A stretch of DNA of 64,000 nt from CAVTLG01 sp963802635 (GCA_963802635.1 CAWDJJ010000003.1:992001-1056000), one strand, 5' to 3'. Shown: positions 17,437 to 26,946, counted from the stretch's first letter. Notes: generated by a model not told the origin, from the sequence alone. Made by a program: numbers and translations.

Positions 17437-18900
17437 ATGCCTGGGAACAAACAAGTCTTTAGTGCAGCGATGAATGCAGCCGACCGTCACCGTTGGGATG
17501 ATGAATGGACGGAGGCGGAACAAGAGTATCAGCGAGCACTCGCCGAGTTCCCAGAAGATGCGGCGGCACGGAGTGGTCTAGGGTTTTGTTATATGCAAAC
17601 AAAGCGCTGGCAGAAGGCGCTTGGTGAGTACGAACATATATTGCAGCGAGATCCGGGCAATGTCATCGCGCTGAGCAAAACAGCGGAACTCTATGGCATA
17701 CTGGGCAGGCGTAATGATGCGTATGGAGCATACATGCACCTGGCGGATCTCTATGCACAAGCAGGACAGAGCGCGCGAGCGGAAGCGGCCTGGCAGAAAG
17801 CTGTTCAGTTGTCCCCCGGTCAGCCGGAGCCACATGAGCGGCTCGCGGGCTACTACTTCGAGAAAAAAGACATTACCCAGATGATTCAGCATCGTCTGGC
17901 AGCGGCGCAATGTTATTTGTGGTGGCATGAGCGTGCGGCAGCGCAGGCGCAGTGTGAAGCGGTATTACGTGCGGATAGGGCAAACAGTCAAGCGCAACAG
18001 TTGCTCGCGCAGATCCAGGGACAGCAGAGTAATGGGTCCAGCGCGCCAGTTTCTGGCGGCGGAGCAACGTCATCAATAAATCCAGATAACGGTGCAGGGT
18101 CTCTTGTGAATACAACAGCAGCAGGGACTCATTCAGATCCAACGGCGTTCACGAATGATCCTGCTGACGAGACAGAAACATCGGGAAAAAAAAGCGGAGG
18201 GAATACTGGCATCATGGTTAACATGGGTAGCGCGGGCAACTACGGTGGAGTAAGCAATGCAGGACCATCTGCGGCGACAGCCGGGAATGGTGGAGGCATA
18301 CAATCAGCTTCTCGCAATCAGATGACTGCTGGTCAGGTCACAGGAGTGCTGCAGCAGGCGCAAACATACCAGACCCAGGGTCGTTTCAATGATGCTATCG
18401 ACCTCTGTGAGCAGATCCTGGCAAGTGGCTTTGACCGCGCCGATGCGCGATACTTCTTAGGTTGGCTCTATCAGGAGCAACAACGCTGGGACGACGCCAT
18501 TCAGCAGTTCCAGTTGTTATTAAATGACCCGGATTACGCGCTCTCTTGCTACTACGCATTAGGGCAGTGCTATCGAGCACGCGGCGATCTACGCACCGCG
18601 ACCGTGCATTTTGACGAGGCCGTTGATCGCGTCAATCTTGATGCGTTAACGGAAGAAGAGTCCGATCAGTTGGTGCAATTATGTCAGGAAGCAGCAGAGG
18701 CACATCGTCTGCTGGGAGAACAAGAGCAAGCATTAACAGTGTATAACGCATTGCTCGGTTTTCTACGCAGCCGAGGCTGGAGTGAGAAAGTCGCACAGGT
18801 CGAAGTTTATGCTCCAGCAAGCGCAAAATGCTGGGGCACAGCCGAATGGCATGACGCAACAGCCAGCACCAATGCAACAAGCAGCGCCGGAGATACCTGA
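17437..18900 (+). CDS. TPR protein, 5' part (frame broken near 18805)
   Basis: About 487 codons from the ATG at 17437 (GGAGGAAG upstream). TPR motifs occupy about residues 5-190 (for example YQRALAEFPEDAAARSGLGFCYMQTKRWQKAL). A Ser/Gly/Thr/Asn-rich linker covers about 195-300, and further TPRs about 300-450. The last 30 codons (VYAPASAKCWGTAEWHDA...) do not look like TPR or linker. If one base near 18801-18808 is skipped after ...SEKVAQVE, the reading continues as FMLQQAQNAGAQPN into the next open frame. I therefore think this and the following frame are one gene of about 1,270 residues, split by an indel. Function is protein-protein scaffolding; partners are unknown. Confidence 0.7.
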   Translation: MPGNKQVFSAAMNAADRHRWDDEWTEAEQEYQRALAEFPEDAAARSGLGFCYMQTKRWQKALGEYEHILQRDPGNVIALSKTAELYGILGRRNDAYGAYMHLADLYAQAGQSARAEAAWQKAVQLSPGQPEPHERLAGYYFEKKDITQMIQHRLAAAQCYLWWHERAAAQAQCEAVLRADRANSQAQQLLAQIQGQQSNGSSAPVSGGGATSSINPDNGAGSLVNTTAAGTHSDPTAFTNDPADETETSGKKSGGNTGIMVNMGSAGNYGGVSNAGPSAATAGNGGGIQSASRNQMTAGQVTGVLQQAQTYQTQGRFNDAIDLCEQILASGFDRADARYFLGWLYQEQQRWDDAIQQFQLLLNDPDYALSCYYALGQCYRARGDLRTATVHFDEAVDRVNLDALTEEESDQLVQLCQEAAEAHRLLGEQEQALTVYNALLGFLRSRGWSEKVAQVEVYAPASAKCWGTAEWHDATASTNATSSAGDT

Positions 18901-21250
18901 GGCACCGACTATGGCATTTAATGCCGCTAATATGGCAAATGTGCCACAAAAGGCTGCACCACCACAAGCGAGCGGTACAACTCCGTCTGGCGAGTTACCA
19001 GACTGGTTGACGGGCATTCTGAGCGATGCAGACAAAAATGCGGTGCTTAATAAGCAAGTGACGATGCCACCTGTACCGGAGCAGCGTCAGCCAGCGAAGC
19101 AGGCCAATACGCCGCCTCCGTTAGAGCCAGCTCCGGCTCCGCCAGCCGCACCATCCTGGCTAACGGATGATCCACAGCCCAATGCCACACGCTCATTACC
19201 ACCGGAGCCGCCTGTTATCGAGGCTCCTCCGCCGATGCCGCCGATGCCAGTTGTACCAGATCCGGTGCAGTATTCGCCAACGGCATATCAAGTGTTGGAA
19301 CAGTCGCAGATGGTTATGCCACCCATGCCGCGTAAAACTCCGCAGGAAGCGAATGCGGGAGTCGAAGATCTACTCAGCCAGATGGCTGGTTCAAAGGATA
19401 GTGGCTTAAAATACGCTGGGGATGATGTGCTGACAAGTACTGCATCCTTACCCGAGAACGTACGCCTGCAGGTCGTGCGCTCAATGCAGGATATCCAGAA
19501 ATACATCAACCATGGGCTGCTGACCCCGGCTACCGAGGAATGCTTGCGTGTGATCGATATCGCGCCGCAGTACCTGGATGTGCATCAGGTTCTGTGTGAG
19601 ATCTACGTACGGCAAGGGAAAATTGAGCAGGCTATTACTAAGTATGGTATTCTGGTTGATACATACGTTGTCAATGGACGCATGGATGATGCCGTTGCCA
19701 CCTACCGGCGTATCTTGCAACTGGAGCCGAACAATCTCACGTATCGTATGCGCTTGATCAACTTGCTCTCTTCACAGGGAAACAAAGAAGATCTGCTGCA
19801 TGAACGTACGCTGGCCGCCGAGTCCTATCTGCGCCTGGGTTATATGGATCGTGCGATGACGGAGTTGGAGCAAGCGCTACAGGAAAGCCCGACGAGCGTT
19901 CCCACGCGTCTGAACTATGCCCTGGCCTTGCAGAAATTGGGGCGCACATCCCAGGCTGTGGTGGAATATCAACGTGTCTTGCAGGTTGATCCACGCAATC
20001 TCACTGCGCTTATACGCTGGCATGTAGCGATGATTACCAGCCTGGGCACAGGACGCTCCACTGCCTTTGAAGTGCTCTCGCGTATTCGCTGGCAACTGCG
20101 TGGCGAAGGACAGAAAAACGCCGAGGCTGTGATTCGCGAGTATACTCAGGCACTTGATACCTATCCAAACAATGCCGATGTGCATTTCTCGTTGGGACAG
20201 ATCTATCAGCAGTCTGGCCGCTTCGACCAGGCTATCGATGAGTATATGCAGGCAGTACGTGATAGTTCGGTTGAAGTGATTGCGCGTACAAGTGCTGCTC
20301 AGGTGCTGCTAGCGCAGGGTAAACCCGAAGCGGCTATTCAGCAGCTTGAAAATGCTTTGCAGCATGCACGGCAAGCGCGCAATGCGATGGACCCGGCGAC
20401 ATGGGCGGCGCGTCCACGCGAGGAGGGTGAGGAACATCAGGCACCTGAGGTGGAGATATCGTTGCAGCTTGCAAAGGCGTACGGACGCGTTGGCAAGCAG
20501 GAACAGATGCAGGCAATCTTGCGCCAAGTCAAGCAGGGTAAGCCGATGCAGAACGAAGTAACCTCCCTGTCAGAGATCTCCGCTCACCCAGGAGATATAG
20601 ATGGCGCGTTGCAACAGTATATGGACATGGTGAAGCACTATCGCAATAATCGCCAAACCGAGAATGCGATGAATGCGCTCAATGAGATGGTGCGTCTGGC
20701 TCCGCAGGATGCACGGCCACATAATGAGCTGGCAGATCTCTATATTGTGCGTGGGATGTTGGACGAAGGGATTGCGGAACTGCGCTTGCTGGCTGATATT
20801 TGTTTGCGGCGCGGTGATTTGAAAGAGGCTGGTGAGGCTATTCAACGTATCGGTAGTATTTATGCTGATATGGGCAATAATGAAGAAGCTCTCTCTAATC
20901 TGTTCCGTGCTGCTGACCTGAATACGGACTCGATAGATTTGCAACGGGAGGTTGTTGGCTTCTGTTTGCAACTGGGACACAACCAGGATGCGGCGAAGTA
21001 TCAAGTGAACATTGCACGCTACTACTTCGAGACAAATCAGGTCAAAGAGGCTGTGGCCGCCCTACAGCAGTTGATTACGATTGATCGTTCAAACTACGAT
21101 GCCTATGATATGCTAGGGCAAACCTATCAATCAGTAGGCGAATATGAGCAGGCCAGTCGTGTCTATCGCAACCTCGCTAAGATGAATCCGGGCAGTTCAG
21201 TGGCACGTGAGCGTCTGGCAACGCTACAAGAGCTGCGTTCTTCGCGCTAA
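18782..21250 (+). CDS. TPR protein, 3' part
   Basis: An open frame of 822 codons that overlaps the previous one by 119 bases. It begins with a Pro/Gln/Ala-rich linker (about 1-165), which is an odd way for a protein to start but a normal linker if the two frames are joined. TPR motifs follow to the end, in several clusters (about 240-420, 440-590, 640-822), for example AITKYGILVDTYVVNGRMDDAV and AASRVYRNLAKMNPGSSVARERL-like C-terminal repeats. No signal peptide or membrane segment is seen in either part. A hairpin after the stop looks like its terminator. If translated separately it would use the GTG at 18782 or the ATG at 18809; no strong ribosome-binding site supports that. Confidence 0.72.
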   Translation: MRKSHRSKFMLQQAQNAGAQPNGMTQQPAPMQQAAPEIPEAPTMAFNAANMANVPQKAAPPQASGTTPSGELPDWLTGILSDADKNAVLNKQVTMPPVPEQRQPAKQANTPPPLEPAPAPPAAPSWLTDDPQPNATRSLPPEPPVIEAPPPMPPMPVVPDPVQYSPTAYQVLEQSQMVMPPMPRKTPQEANAGVEDLLSQMAGSKDSGLKYAGDDVLTSTASLPENVRLQVVRSMQDIQKYINHGLLTPATEECLRVIDIAPQYLDVHQVLCEIYVRQGKIEQAITKYGILVDTYVVNGRMDDAVATYRRILQLEPNNLTYRMRLINLLSSQGNKEDLLHERTLAAESYLRLGYMDRAMTELEQALQESPTSVPTRLNYALALQKLGRTSQAVVEYQRVLQVDPRNLTALIRWHVAMITSLGTGRSTAFEVLSRIRWQLRGEGQKNAEAVIREYTQALDTYPNNADVHFSLGQIYQQSGRFDQAIDEYMQAVRDSSVEVIARTSAAQVLLAQGKPEAAIQQLENALQHARQARNAMDPATWAARPREEGEEHQAPEVEISLQLAKAYGRVGKQEQMQAILRQVKQGKPMQNEVTSLSEISAHPGDIDGALQQYMDMVKHYRNNRQTENAMNALNEMVRLAPQDARPHNELADLYIVRGMLDEGIAELRLLADICLRRGDLKEAGEAIQRIGSIYADMGNNEEALSNLFRAADLNTDSIDLQREVVGFCLQLGHNQDAAKYQVNIARYYFETNQVKEAVAALQQLITIDRSNYDAYDMLGQTYQSVGEYEQASRVYRNLAKMNPGSSVARERLATLQELRSSR

Positions 21251-21272
21251 ATAGCAAGACAAGCTCAACACG

Positions 21273-21314
21273 AGAAAGAGGATACTACGTCAGTATGCGT
21301 GGTATCCTCTTTCT
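21273..21314 (+). terminator. Probable terminator of the TPR gene
   Basis: Perfect 13-base arms, AGAAAGAGGATAC (21273-21285) and GTATCCTCTTTCT (21302-21314), lie 22 bases after the stop. The U-run is weak. Confidence 0.6.
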
Positions 21315-21492
21315 GTTCCCAGGGTTGCCAAAGCTGGCGTAGCCGATAGTGCAAGGAAACTGCAAAACCTGAATTGGCCTTATGAAGGGATTGCAACGTG
21401 CGTCTGAGGAAATGTATAATGCTCGGACTTATAGTTGCTATTGAGAAGAGAAGTTGAGGATCGTTGAGTGAGATGAAAGGGAGAGACATGCT

Positions 21493-23793
21493 ATGCCAAG
21501 CGATGGACACCGCAACGGGAACGAAACACGCGAGACGCTAACAAATCCTGATCAGAGTTCTGGTGAACGACCGTTTAACCCAGTACAAGAGATAGTTGTC
21601 AGCAATCGTAGAGCCTTCACAGAAAGTGAGCGAAGTAGGCCCGCCTCTCCCCGAAGAGAGTCCCGAGAGTTGCGATCCAGTTCCATATCCACAGCAGAGG
21701 AACAGCCCCACAGACCGGAAGCTACCCTGAAAGAGCAAGATGCAGCCACCAAAAATCGTAGAGACTCCACAGAAGAATCCCCAGAACCAGAGAACGAGGC
21801 CCAAACACAATTTAGAGACGCGTGGAGAAGACTATGGGAAGCAGGGCAGAAAGAACGAGAGGAAAAGTTGGCAAGGCAGCAAGCGCGAGTGCAAGAGGAC
21901 CTCCAACAACTGAAAAAGCAAGAAGAGCAAGAAGAGCAAGAGTATAGGCAAGCCATTATAGAACAAACAGAAGGTAATTCAGAAATAATAAGGAGAGTAG
22001 AAGATGAAGATGTAGCTTTAGCAGCACTAAGGGCAGAGGAAAATGAAGATAGGATAAGAGAGCGAAAACAAATATATCAGAAGATAGTTAAAGAAATATC
22101 AGAAGAGCTAGATGTAGAGGGACCAGATCAAAATGGCGAGCTATGGAACCGTTTTGCCAATTATCTGTTAACAGCTTATGAAGACAAACATGGTTTAGGG
22201 AGTTCCAGGTTGTTAGGAGATGCATTGCAACAAGGAACAGGTATACTAAATCCTGAGGAAAGAGAGAGCGAAGAATATAGGAATGTCATAAGAGAGATGC
22301 TTACGGAGTGGAAGAACTATGATGTCCTCTTGGAGGTAGAGGAAGGACCAGATTGGCTTGAAAAGCCTGAGGGACGAGCGTTTCTTCGCCAGAACGGGGT
22401 AGACTTTGCCAAGACGAAGGTAGGCAAAGCCTACTTTGAAAGTAAAGCTGGACAAGGCTTTCTGGAAAAGCCTGAGGGACGAGAGTTCCTTCGTAGGAAG
22501 GGGGTATCGTTTGCCGAGGTCAAGGTTGGCAAAGCCTACTTTGAGAGTGAGGCTGGACAAAAGTTTCTGGAAAAGCCTGAGGGACGAGAGTTCCTTCGCG
22601 AGAACGGCTTAGGCTTTGCCAAGACGGAGGCTGGCAAAGCCTACTTTGAGAGTGAGGCTGGACAACTCTTTCTGGAAAAGCCTGAGGGACGAGCGTTTCT
22701 TCGTAGGAAGGGGGTATCGTTTGCCAAGACGGAGGTTGGCAAAGCCTACTTTGAGAGTGAGGCTGGACAAGGCTTTCTGGAAAAGCCTGAGGGACGAGCG
22801 TTTCTTCGTAGGAAGGGGGTATCGTTTGCCAAGACGGAGGCTGGCAAAGCCTACTTTGAGAGTGAGGCTGGACAACTCTTTCTGACAAGGTCTGAAGGAC
22901 GAGCGTTTCTTCGTAGGAAAGGGGTAGCCTTTGCCGAGACGGAGGGAGGCAAAGCCTACTTTGAGAGTGAGGCTGGACAAGACTTTCTGGAAAAGCCAGA
23001 AGGACGAGCGTTTCTTCACCAGAACGGGGTAGCCTTTGCCGAGACGGAGGTTGGCAAAGCCTACTTTGAGAGTGAGGCTGGACAACTCTTTCTGGAAGGA
23101 CCTGAGGAACAAGAGTTTCTTTACTGGTACGGGGTAGACTTTGCCGAGACGAAGGTAGGCAAAGCCTACTTTGAAAGTAAGGCTGGACAACTCTTTCTGG
23201 AAAAGTGGGAGGGACGAATGTTTCTTCGCCAGAACGGGGTAGCCTTTGCCAAGATAGAGGTAGGCAAAGCCTACTTTGAAAGTAAGGCTGGACAACTCTT
23301 TCTAGAAATGTGGGAGGGACGAATGTTTCTTCGTTGGAAAGGGATAGCCTTTGCCAAGACGGAGGTTGGCAAAGCCTACTTTGAAAGTAAGGCTGGACAA
23401 GACTTTCTGAAAAAGTCAGAGGGACGAATGTTTCTTGGCGAGCACGGGGTAGCCTTTGCTGAGACGAAGGTTGGCAAAGCCTACTTTGAAAGTAAGGCTG
23501 GACAACGCTTTCTGAAAAAGTCAGAGGGACGAATGTTTCTTGGCGAGCACGGGGTAGCCTTTGCTGAGACGGAGGTTGGCAAAGCCTACTTTGAAAGTAA
23601 GGCTGGACAAGACTTTCTGGAAGGGCCTGAGGGACAAGAGCTTCTTCGCAAGAAAGGGATAGCCTTTTCCAGGACGGAGGTAGGCAAAGCCTACTTTGAG
23701 AGTGAGGCTGGACAACGCTTTCTGAAAGGGTCTGACGGGAAAAAGCTTCTTCGCATGGCGGTTCTTTTGAGAATTGAGTTCAATTTTTTGTAA
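21493..23793 (+). CDS. Modular 35-residue-repeat protein A (unrecognised family)
   Basis: 766 residues. The Ser/Arg/Glu-rich N-terminus (about 1-110) is probably disordered. A charged coiled-coil region follows (about 110-200), then a conserved non-repeat domain (about 200-285, containing NRFANYLLTAYEDKHGLG and ALQQGTGILNPEERESEEYR). From residue 291 there are 13 head-to-tail units of exactly 35 residues (to 745) and a 21-residue cap ending RIEFNFL. Each unit reads roughly EGR.FL...GV.FA.T.VGKAYFES.AGQ.FLEKP. The three residues after FL vary most (RQN, RRK, REN, HQN, YWY, RWK, GEH, RKK). There is no signal peptide, membrane helix or catalytic motif, so a binding or scaffold role is likely. 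GGGAGAG precedes the ATG. A close paralogue follows directly. Confidence 0.85.
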   Translation: MPSDGHRNGNETRETLTNPDQSSGERPFNPVQEIVVSNRRAFTESERSRPASPRRESRELRSSSISTAEEQPHRPEATLKEQDAATKNRRDSTEESPEPENEAQTQFRDAWRRLWEAGQKEREEKLARQQARVQEDLQQLKKQEEQEEQEYRQAIIEQTEGNSEIIRRVEDEDVALAALRAEENEDRIRERKQIYQKIVKEISEELDVEGPDQNGELWNRFANYLLTAYEDKHGLGSSRLLGDALQQGTGILNPEERESEEYRNVIREMLTEWKNYDVLLEVEEGPDWLEKPEGRAFLRQNGVDFAKTKVGKAYFESKAGQGFLEKPEGREFLRRKGVSFAEVKVGKAYFESEAGQKFLEKPEGREFLRENGLGFAKTEAGKAYFESEAGQLFLEKPEGRAFLRRKGVSFAKTEVGKAYFESEAGQGFLEKPEGRAFLRRKGVSFAKTEAGKAYFESEAGQLFLTRSEGRAFLRRKGVAFAETEGGKAYFESEAGQDFLEKPEGRAFLHQNGVAFAETEVGKAYFESEAGQLFLEGPEEQEFLYWYGVDFAETKVGKAYFESKAGQLFLEKWEGRMFLRQNGVAFAKIEVGKAYFESKAGQLFLEMWEGRMFLRWKGIAFAKTEVGKAYFESKAGQDFLKKSEGRMFLGEHGVAFAETKVGKAYFESKAGQRFLKKSEGRMFLGEHGVAFAETEVGKAYFESKAGQDFLEGPEGQELLRKKGIAFSRTEVGKAYFESEAGQRFLKGSDGKKLLRMAVLLRIEFNFL
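22363..23727 (+). repeat. 13 tandem 105-bp coding repeats in protein A
   Basis: The DNA period is 105 bp with only scattered substitutions, mainly at the codons for the three residues after FL and the residue after GQ. The near-identity of DNA between units suggests recent expansion or gene conversion. Confidence 0.9.
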
Positions 23794-24101
23794 GTGGTCT
23801 CGGTAGGGAAACAGTAACCTACAAAGAGAGATCCGGAGGAAGAAAAAAGTCCTCTTCACGATTACTCTTCGGCGGCTATTCACTTTTTTGTAACTTCCGC
23901 GTTTATAGGTGTAAACGGATCGTCGTGTGATGGTTCTGCATCTCTTTCCCTTTCAGGAGTTCTGGCTGTGAAATGGTCCAGTATTGTCCCCACAAAAGCA
24001 TGGTCGTATGCCCTCGAGGGAATGTAGAATGCTTGACAGATATTGGCTATGGAGCAGAGAAGTTGAAAGCCATTGGTTGACATGAAAAAGAAAGGCATGC
24101 T
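23794..24101. other. Intergenic region between the repeat-protein paralogues
   Basis: 308 bases without a gene. The first about 120 bases recur in diverged form after the second paralogue (26745-26870; shared landmarks AGTAACCTAC, TTCACGATTACT, ACTTTTTTGTAACTTCC). The duplicated unit therefore included the 3' flank. The last part carries the ribosome-binding site of protein B. Confidence 0.65.
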
Positions 24102-26747
24102 ATGCGAGGAGATAGAGACAACGGGAGAGGCGAAGCGCACGAGACCTCAACAAACCCTGGTGGGGGTTCTGCTGAACCGTCGCTTAACCTACTCCAAGAG
24201 ATAGCTGCCAGCAATCGTAGAAGCTCCATAGAAAGGGGGGCCTCCCCCCAAAGAGAAGGCCGAGGCTCGCGATCCAGCTCGATAGGCGCAGCAGAACAGC
24301 ACGGCGGATCGGAAGATGCTCTCAGGGAACAAATCCCAGGAACAGGAAATGATGAAAACAACGAAGAAGAAACTGTAGAAGATAGTTCAGTACCGTTAAG
24401 CGATTCAAACAAATGGAAAGAACAATGGGAAGCTGGTCGAGTAGAAAGGGAGAAGAGGCTAAAAATGCAGCAAAATCAGGTGGAAAAGGACCACGAACTA
24501 TTAGAACGGCAACGAACACGAGAAGTGCGGCAATACATTCACGGTACTAGAAGAGTAAGAAATGAAAATATAATATTAGCAGCAAGAAGAGCAGAAGAAA
24601 AGGAAAGGAAAGTAGCAGAGCAAAAACAAATATTTCGGAAGATAGTTGAAGAAGTAGCGGAGGAGCTGAATGCAGGGATACCAGATCTAGGTAGCGAGGT
24701 AGGGAAGCGGTTTGCCAATGATATGTTAACAACGTATGAAGAAAAATACGGTTTAGGGAATTCGAGGTTTTTAGGAGATGCGTTGCAACAAGGAACAGGC
24801 AATCTAAATCCTGCGGAAAGGGAGAGCGAAGAATATAGGAGTGTCGTAAGGGAGATGCTTACGGAGTGGAAGAACTATGATGTCTTCTTGGTGGAAGAGA
24901 AAGGACCAGATTGGCTTGAAAAGCCTGAGGGACGAGCCTTTCTTCTCAAGGACGGGGTAGACTTTGCTAAGACGGCAAGGGGCAAAGCCTACTTTAAGAG
25001 TAAAGCTGGACAAGACTTTCTGGCAAAGACGGATGAGGGACGACAGTTTCTTTTCTGGAGCGGAGTAGACTTTGCCAAGCTGGAGGTTGGCAAAGCCCAC
25101 TTTGAGAGTAAAGCTGGACAAGACTTTCTGGCAAAGCCTGAGGGACGAGCCTTTCTTCGCAGGTACGGAGTAGACTTTGCCAAGACGGAGGTTGGCAAAG
25201 TCTACTTTAAGAGTAAAGCTGGACAAGACTTTCTGGCAAAGCCTGAGGGACGAGAGTTTCTTCGTTTGCACGGGGTAGACTTTGCCAAGCTGGAGGTTGG
25301 CAAAGCCTACTTTGAGAGTAATGCTGGACAACGCTTTCTGGCAAGCGCAGAAGGACGACAGTTTCTTCTCCAGAACGGGGTACTCTTTGCTGAGACGGAG
25401 GTTGGCAAAGCCTACTTTAAGAGTAAAGCTGGACAAGACTTTCTGGCAAGCGCAGAAGGACGACAGTTTCTTCTCCAGAACGGAGCACGCTTTGCCCAGA
25501 CGGAGGTTGGCAAAGCCTACTTTGAGAGTAATGCTGGACAAGACCTTCTGGCAAGCGCAGAAGGACAAGTATTTCTTCGCGAGAATGGGGTAGACTTTGC
25601 CAAGACAGAGGTTGGCAAAGCCTACTTTGAGAGTAATGCTGGACAAGACCTTCTGGCAAGCGCAGAAGGACAAGTATTTCTTCGCGAGAATGGGGTAGAC
25701 TTTGCCAAGACAGAGGTTGGCAAAGTCTACTTTGAAAGTGAGGCTGGACAACGCTTTCTGGAAAAGCCAGAAGGACGAAAGTTTCTTTTCTGGAATGGGG
25801 CATTCTTTGCCGAGACGGAGGTAGGCAGAGCCTACTTTGAGAGTAATGCTGGACAAGACTTTCTGGCAAAGCCTGAGGGACGAGCCTTTCTTGCGAAGAA
25901 AGGGGTACGCTTTGCCAAGACGGAGGTTGGCAAAGCCTACTTTAAGAGTAAAGCTGGACAAGACTTTCTGGCAAGCGCAGAAGGACGACAGTTTCTTCTC
26001 CAGAACGGGGTAGACTTTGCCAAGACGGAGGTTGGCAAAGCCTACTTTAAGAGTAAAGCTGGACAAGACTTTCTGGCAAGCGCAGAAGGACGACAGTTTC
26101 TTCTCCAGAACGGGGTAGACTTTGCCAAGACGGAGGCTGGACAACGCTTTCTGGAAAGGTCTGAGGGACGACAGTTTCTTCTCCAGAACGGGGTAAACTT
26201 TGCCAAGACGGAGGTTGGCAAAGCCTACTTTAAGAGTAATGCTGGACAACGCTTTCTGGAAAAGTCTGAGGGACGACAGTTTCTTCTCCAGAACGGGGTA
26301 AACTTTGCCCAGACGGAGGTTGGCAAAGCCTACTTTGAAAGTGAGGCTGGACAACGCTTTCTGGAAAAGTCTGAGGGACGACAGTTTCTTCGCGAGAATG
26401 GGGTAGACTTTGCCAAGACGGAGGTTGGCAAAGCCTACTTTAAGAGTAATGCTGGACAACGCTTTCTGGAAAAGTCTGAGGGACGACAGTTTCTTCTCCA
26501 GAACGGGGTAGACTTTGCCCAGACGGAGGTTGGCAAAGCCTACTTTGAAAGTGAGGCTGGACAACGCTTTCTGGAAAAGTCTGAGGGACGACAGTTTCTT
26601 CGCAAGAAAGGGATAGCCTTTTCCAGGACAGAGGTTGGCAAAGCCTACTTTGAAAGTGAGGCTGGACAACGCTTTCTGAAAGGGTCTGACGGGAAAGAAC
26701 TTCTTCGCACGGCGGCTCTTTTGAGAATCCAGTTCAATTTTTTGTAA
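24102..26747 (+). CDS. Modular 35-residue-repeat protein B (paralogue of A)
   Basis: 881 residues with the same layout as its upstream neighbour. A disordered N-terminus (about 1-100) is followed by a charged coiled coil (about 105-190). A conserved domain with KRFANDMLTTYEEKYGLGNSR and LQQGTGNLNPAERESEEYR (about 190-265) comes before 17 repeat units and the shared cap ending RIQFNFL. Most units are 35 residues. Unit 2 has one extra residue (KTDEGR), and unit 12 lacks nine residues (FAKTEAGQRFLE in place of FAKTEVGKAYF.S.AGQRFLE). The nine-residue loss matches the internal sub-repeat. The two genes arose by tandem duplication and then changed copy number independently. GAAAGG precedes the ATG. 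I cannot assign a function. Confidence 0.85.
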   Translation: MRGDRDNGRGEAHETSTNPGGGSAEPSLNLLQEIAASNRRSSIERGASPQREGRGSRSSSIGAAEQHGGSEDALREQIPGTGNDENNEEETVEDSSVPLSDSNKWKEQWEAGRVEREKRLKMQQNQVEKDHELLERQRTREVRQYIHGTRRVRNENIILAARRAEEKERKVAEQKQIFRKIVEEVAEELNAGIPDLGSEVGKRFANDMLTTYEEKYGLGNSRFLGDALQQGTGNLNPAERESEEYRSVVREMLTEWKNYDVFLVEEKGPDWLEKPEGRAFLLKDGVDFAKTARGKAYFKSKAGQDFLAKTDEGRQFLFWSGVDFAKLEVGKAHFESKAGQDFLAKPEGRAFLRRYGVDFAKTEVGKVYFKSKAGQDFLAKPEGREFLRLHGVDFAKLEVGKAYFESNAGQRFLASAEGRQFLLQNGVLFAETEVGKAYFKSKAGQDFLASAEGRQFLLQNGARFAQTEVGKAYFESNAGQDLLASAEGQVFLRENGVDFAKTEVGKAYFESNAGQDLLASAEGQVFLRENGVDFAKTEVGKVYFESEAGQRFLEKPEGRKFLFWNGAFFAETEVGRAYFESNAGQDFLAKPEGRAFLAKKGVRFAKTEVGKAYFKSKAGQDFLASAEGRQFLLQNGVDFAKTEVGKAYFKSKAGQDFLASAEGRQFLLQNGVDFAKTEAGQRFLERSEGRQFLLQNGVNFAKTEVGKAYFKSNAGQRFLEKSEGRQFLLQNGVNFAQTEVGKAYFESEAGQRFLEKSEGRQFLRENGVDFAKTEVGKAYFKSNAGQRFLEKSEGRQFLLQNGVDFAQTEVGKAYFESEAGQRFLEKSEGRQFLRKKGIAFSRTEVGKAYFESEAGQRFLKGSDGKELLRTAALLRIQFNFL
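24921..26681 (+). repeat. 17 tandem coding repeats in protein B
   Basis: Units of 105 bp except one of 108 and one of 78. Several neighbouring units are almost identical (for example those around 25510-25720 and 25970-26130), which indicates duplication in blocks. Confidence 0.88.
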
Positions 26748-26946
26748 GTGGTCTAGGCAGGAAAATAGTAACCTACGAAGGTAGATCCAGGTGGAGAAAA
26801 AGTCCCCTTCACGATTACTATTTGACGGCCATTTACTTTTTTGTAACTTCCACGTTTATTTGTGTAAGAGGCAAAATGCGAAGATGGACAGGGCGAATAG
26901 AAAATATTGCATTGCCTGAATAGCGCAAATGGAAGGATAAATAACG

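Noticed and set aside
24804..26669. 621-codon open frame on the minus strand across the repeat region of protein B (and a shorter one at 22609-23295)
   Set aside because: It is the mirror of a 105-bp repeat that happens to lack stops in that frame. It has no ribosome-binding site, and the plus-strand frame has start, domains and cap.
22363..26681. TALE-type DNA-binding repeats
   Set aside because: Unit length (35) and a variable patch are similar, but none of the TALE scaffold residues or the two-residue code position is present.
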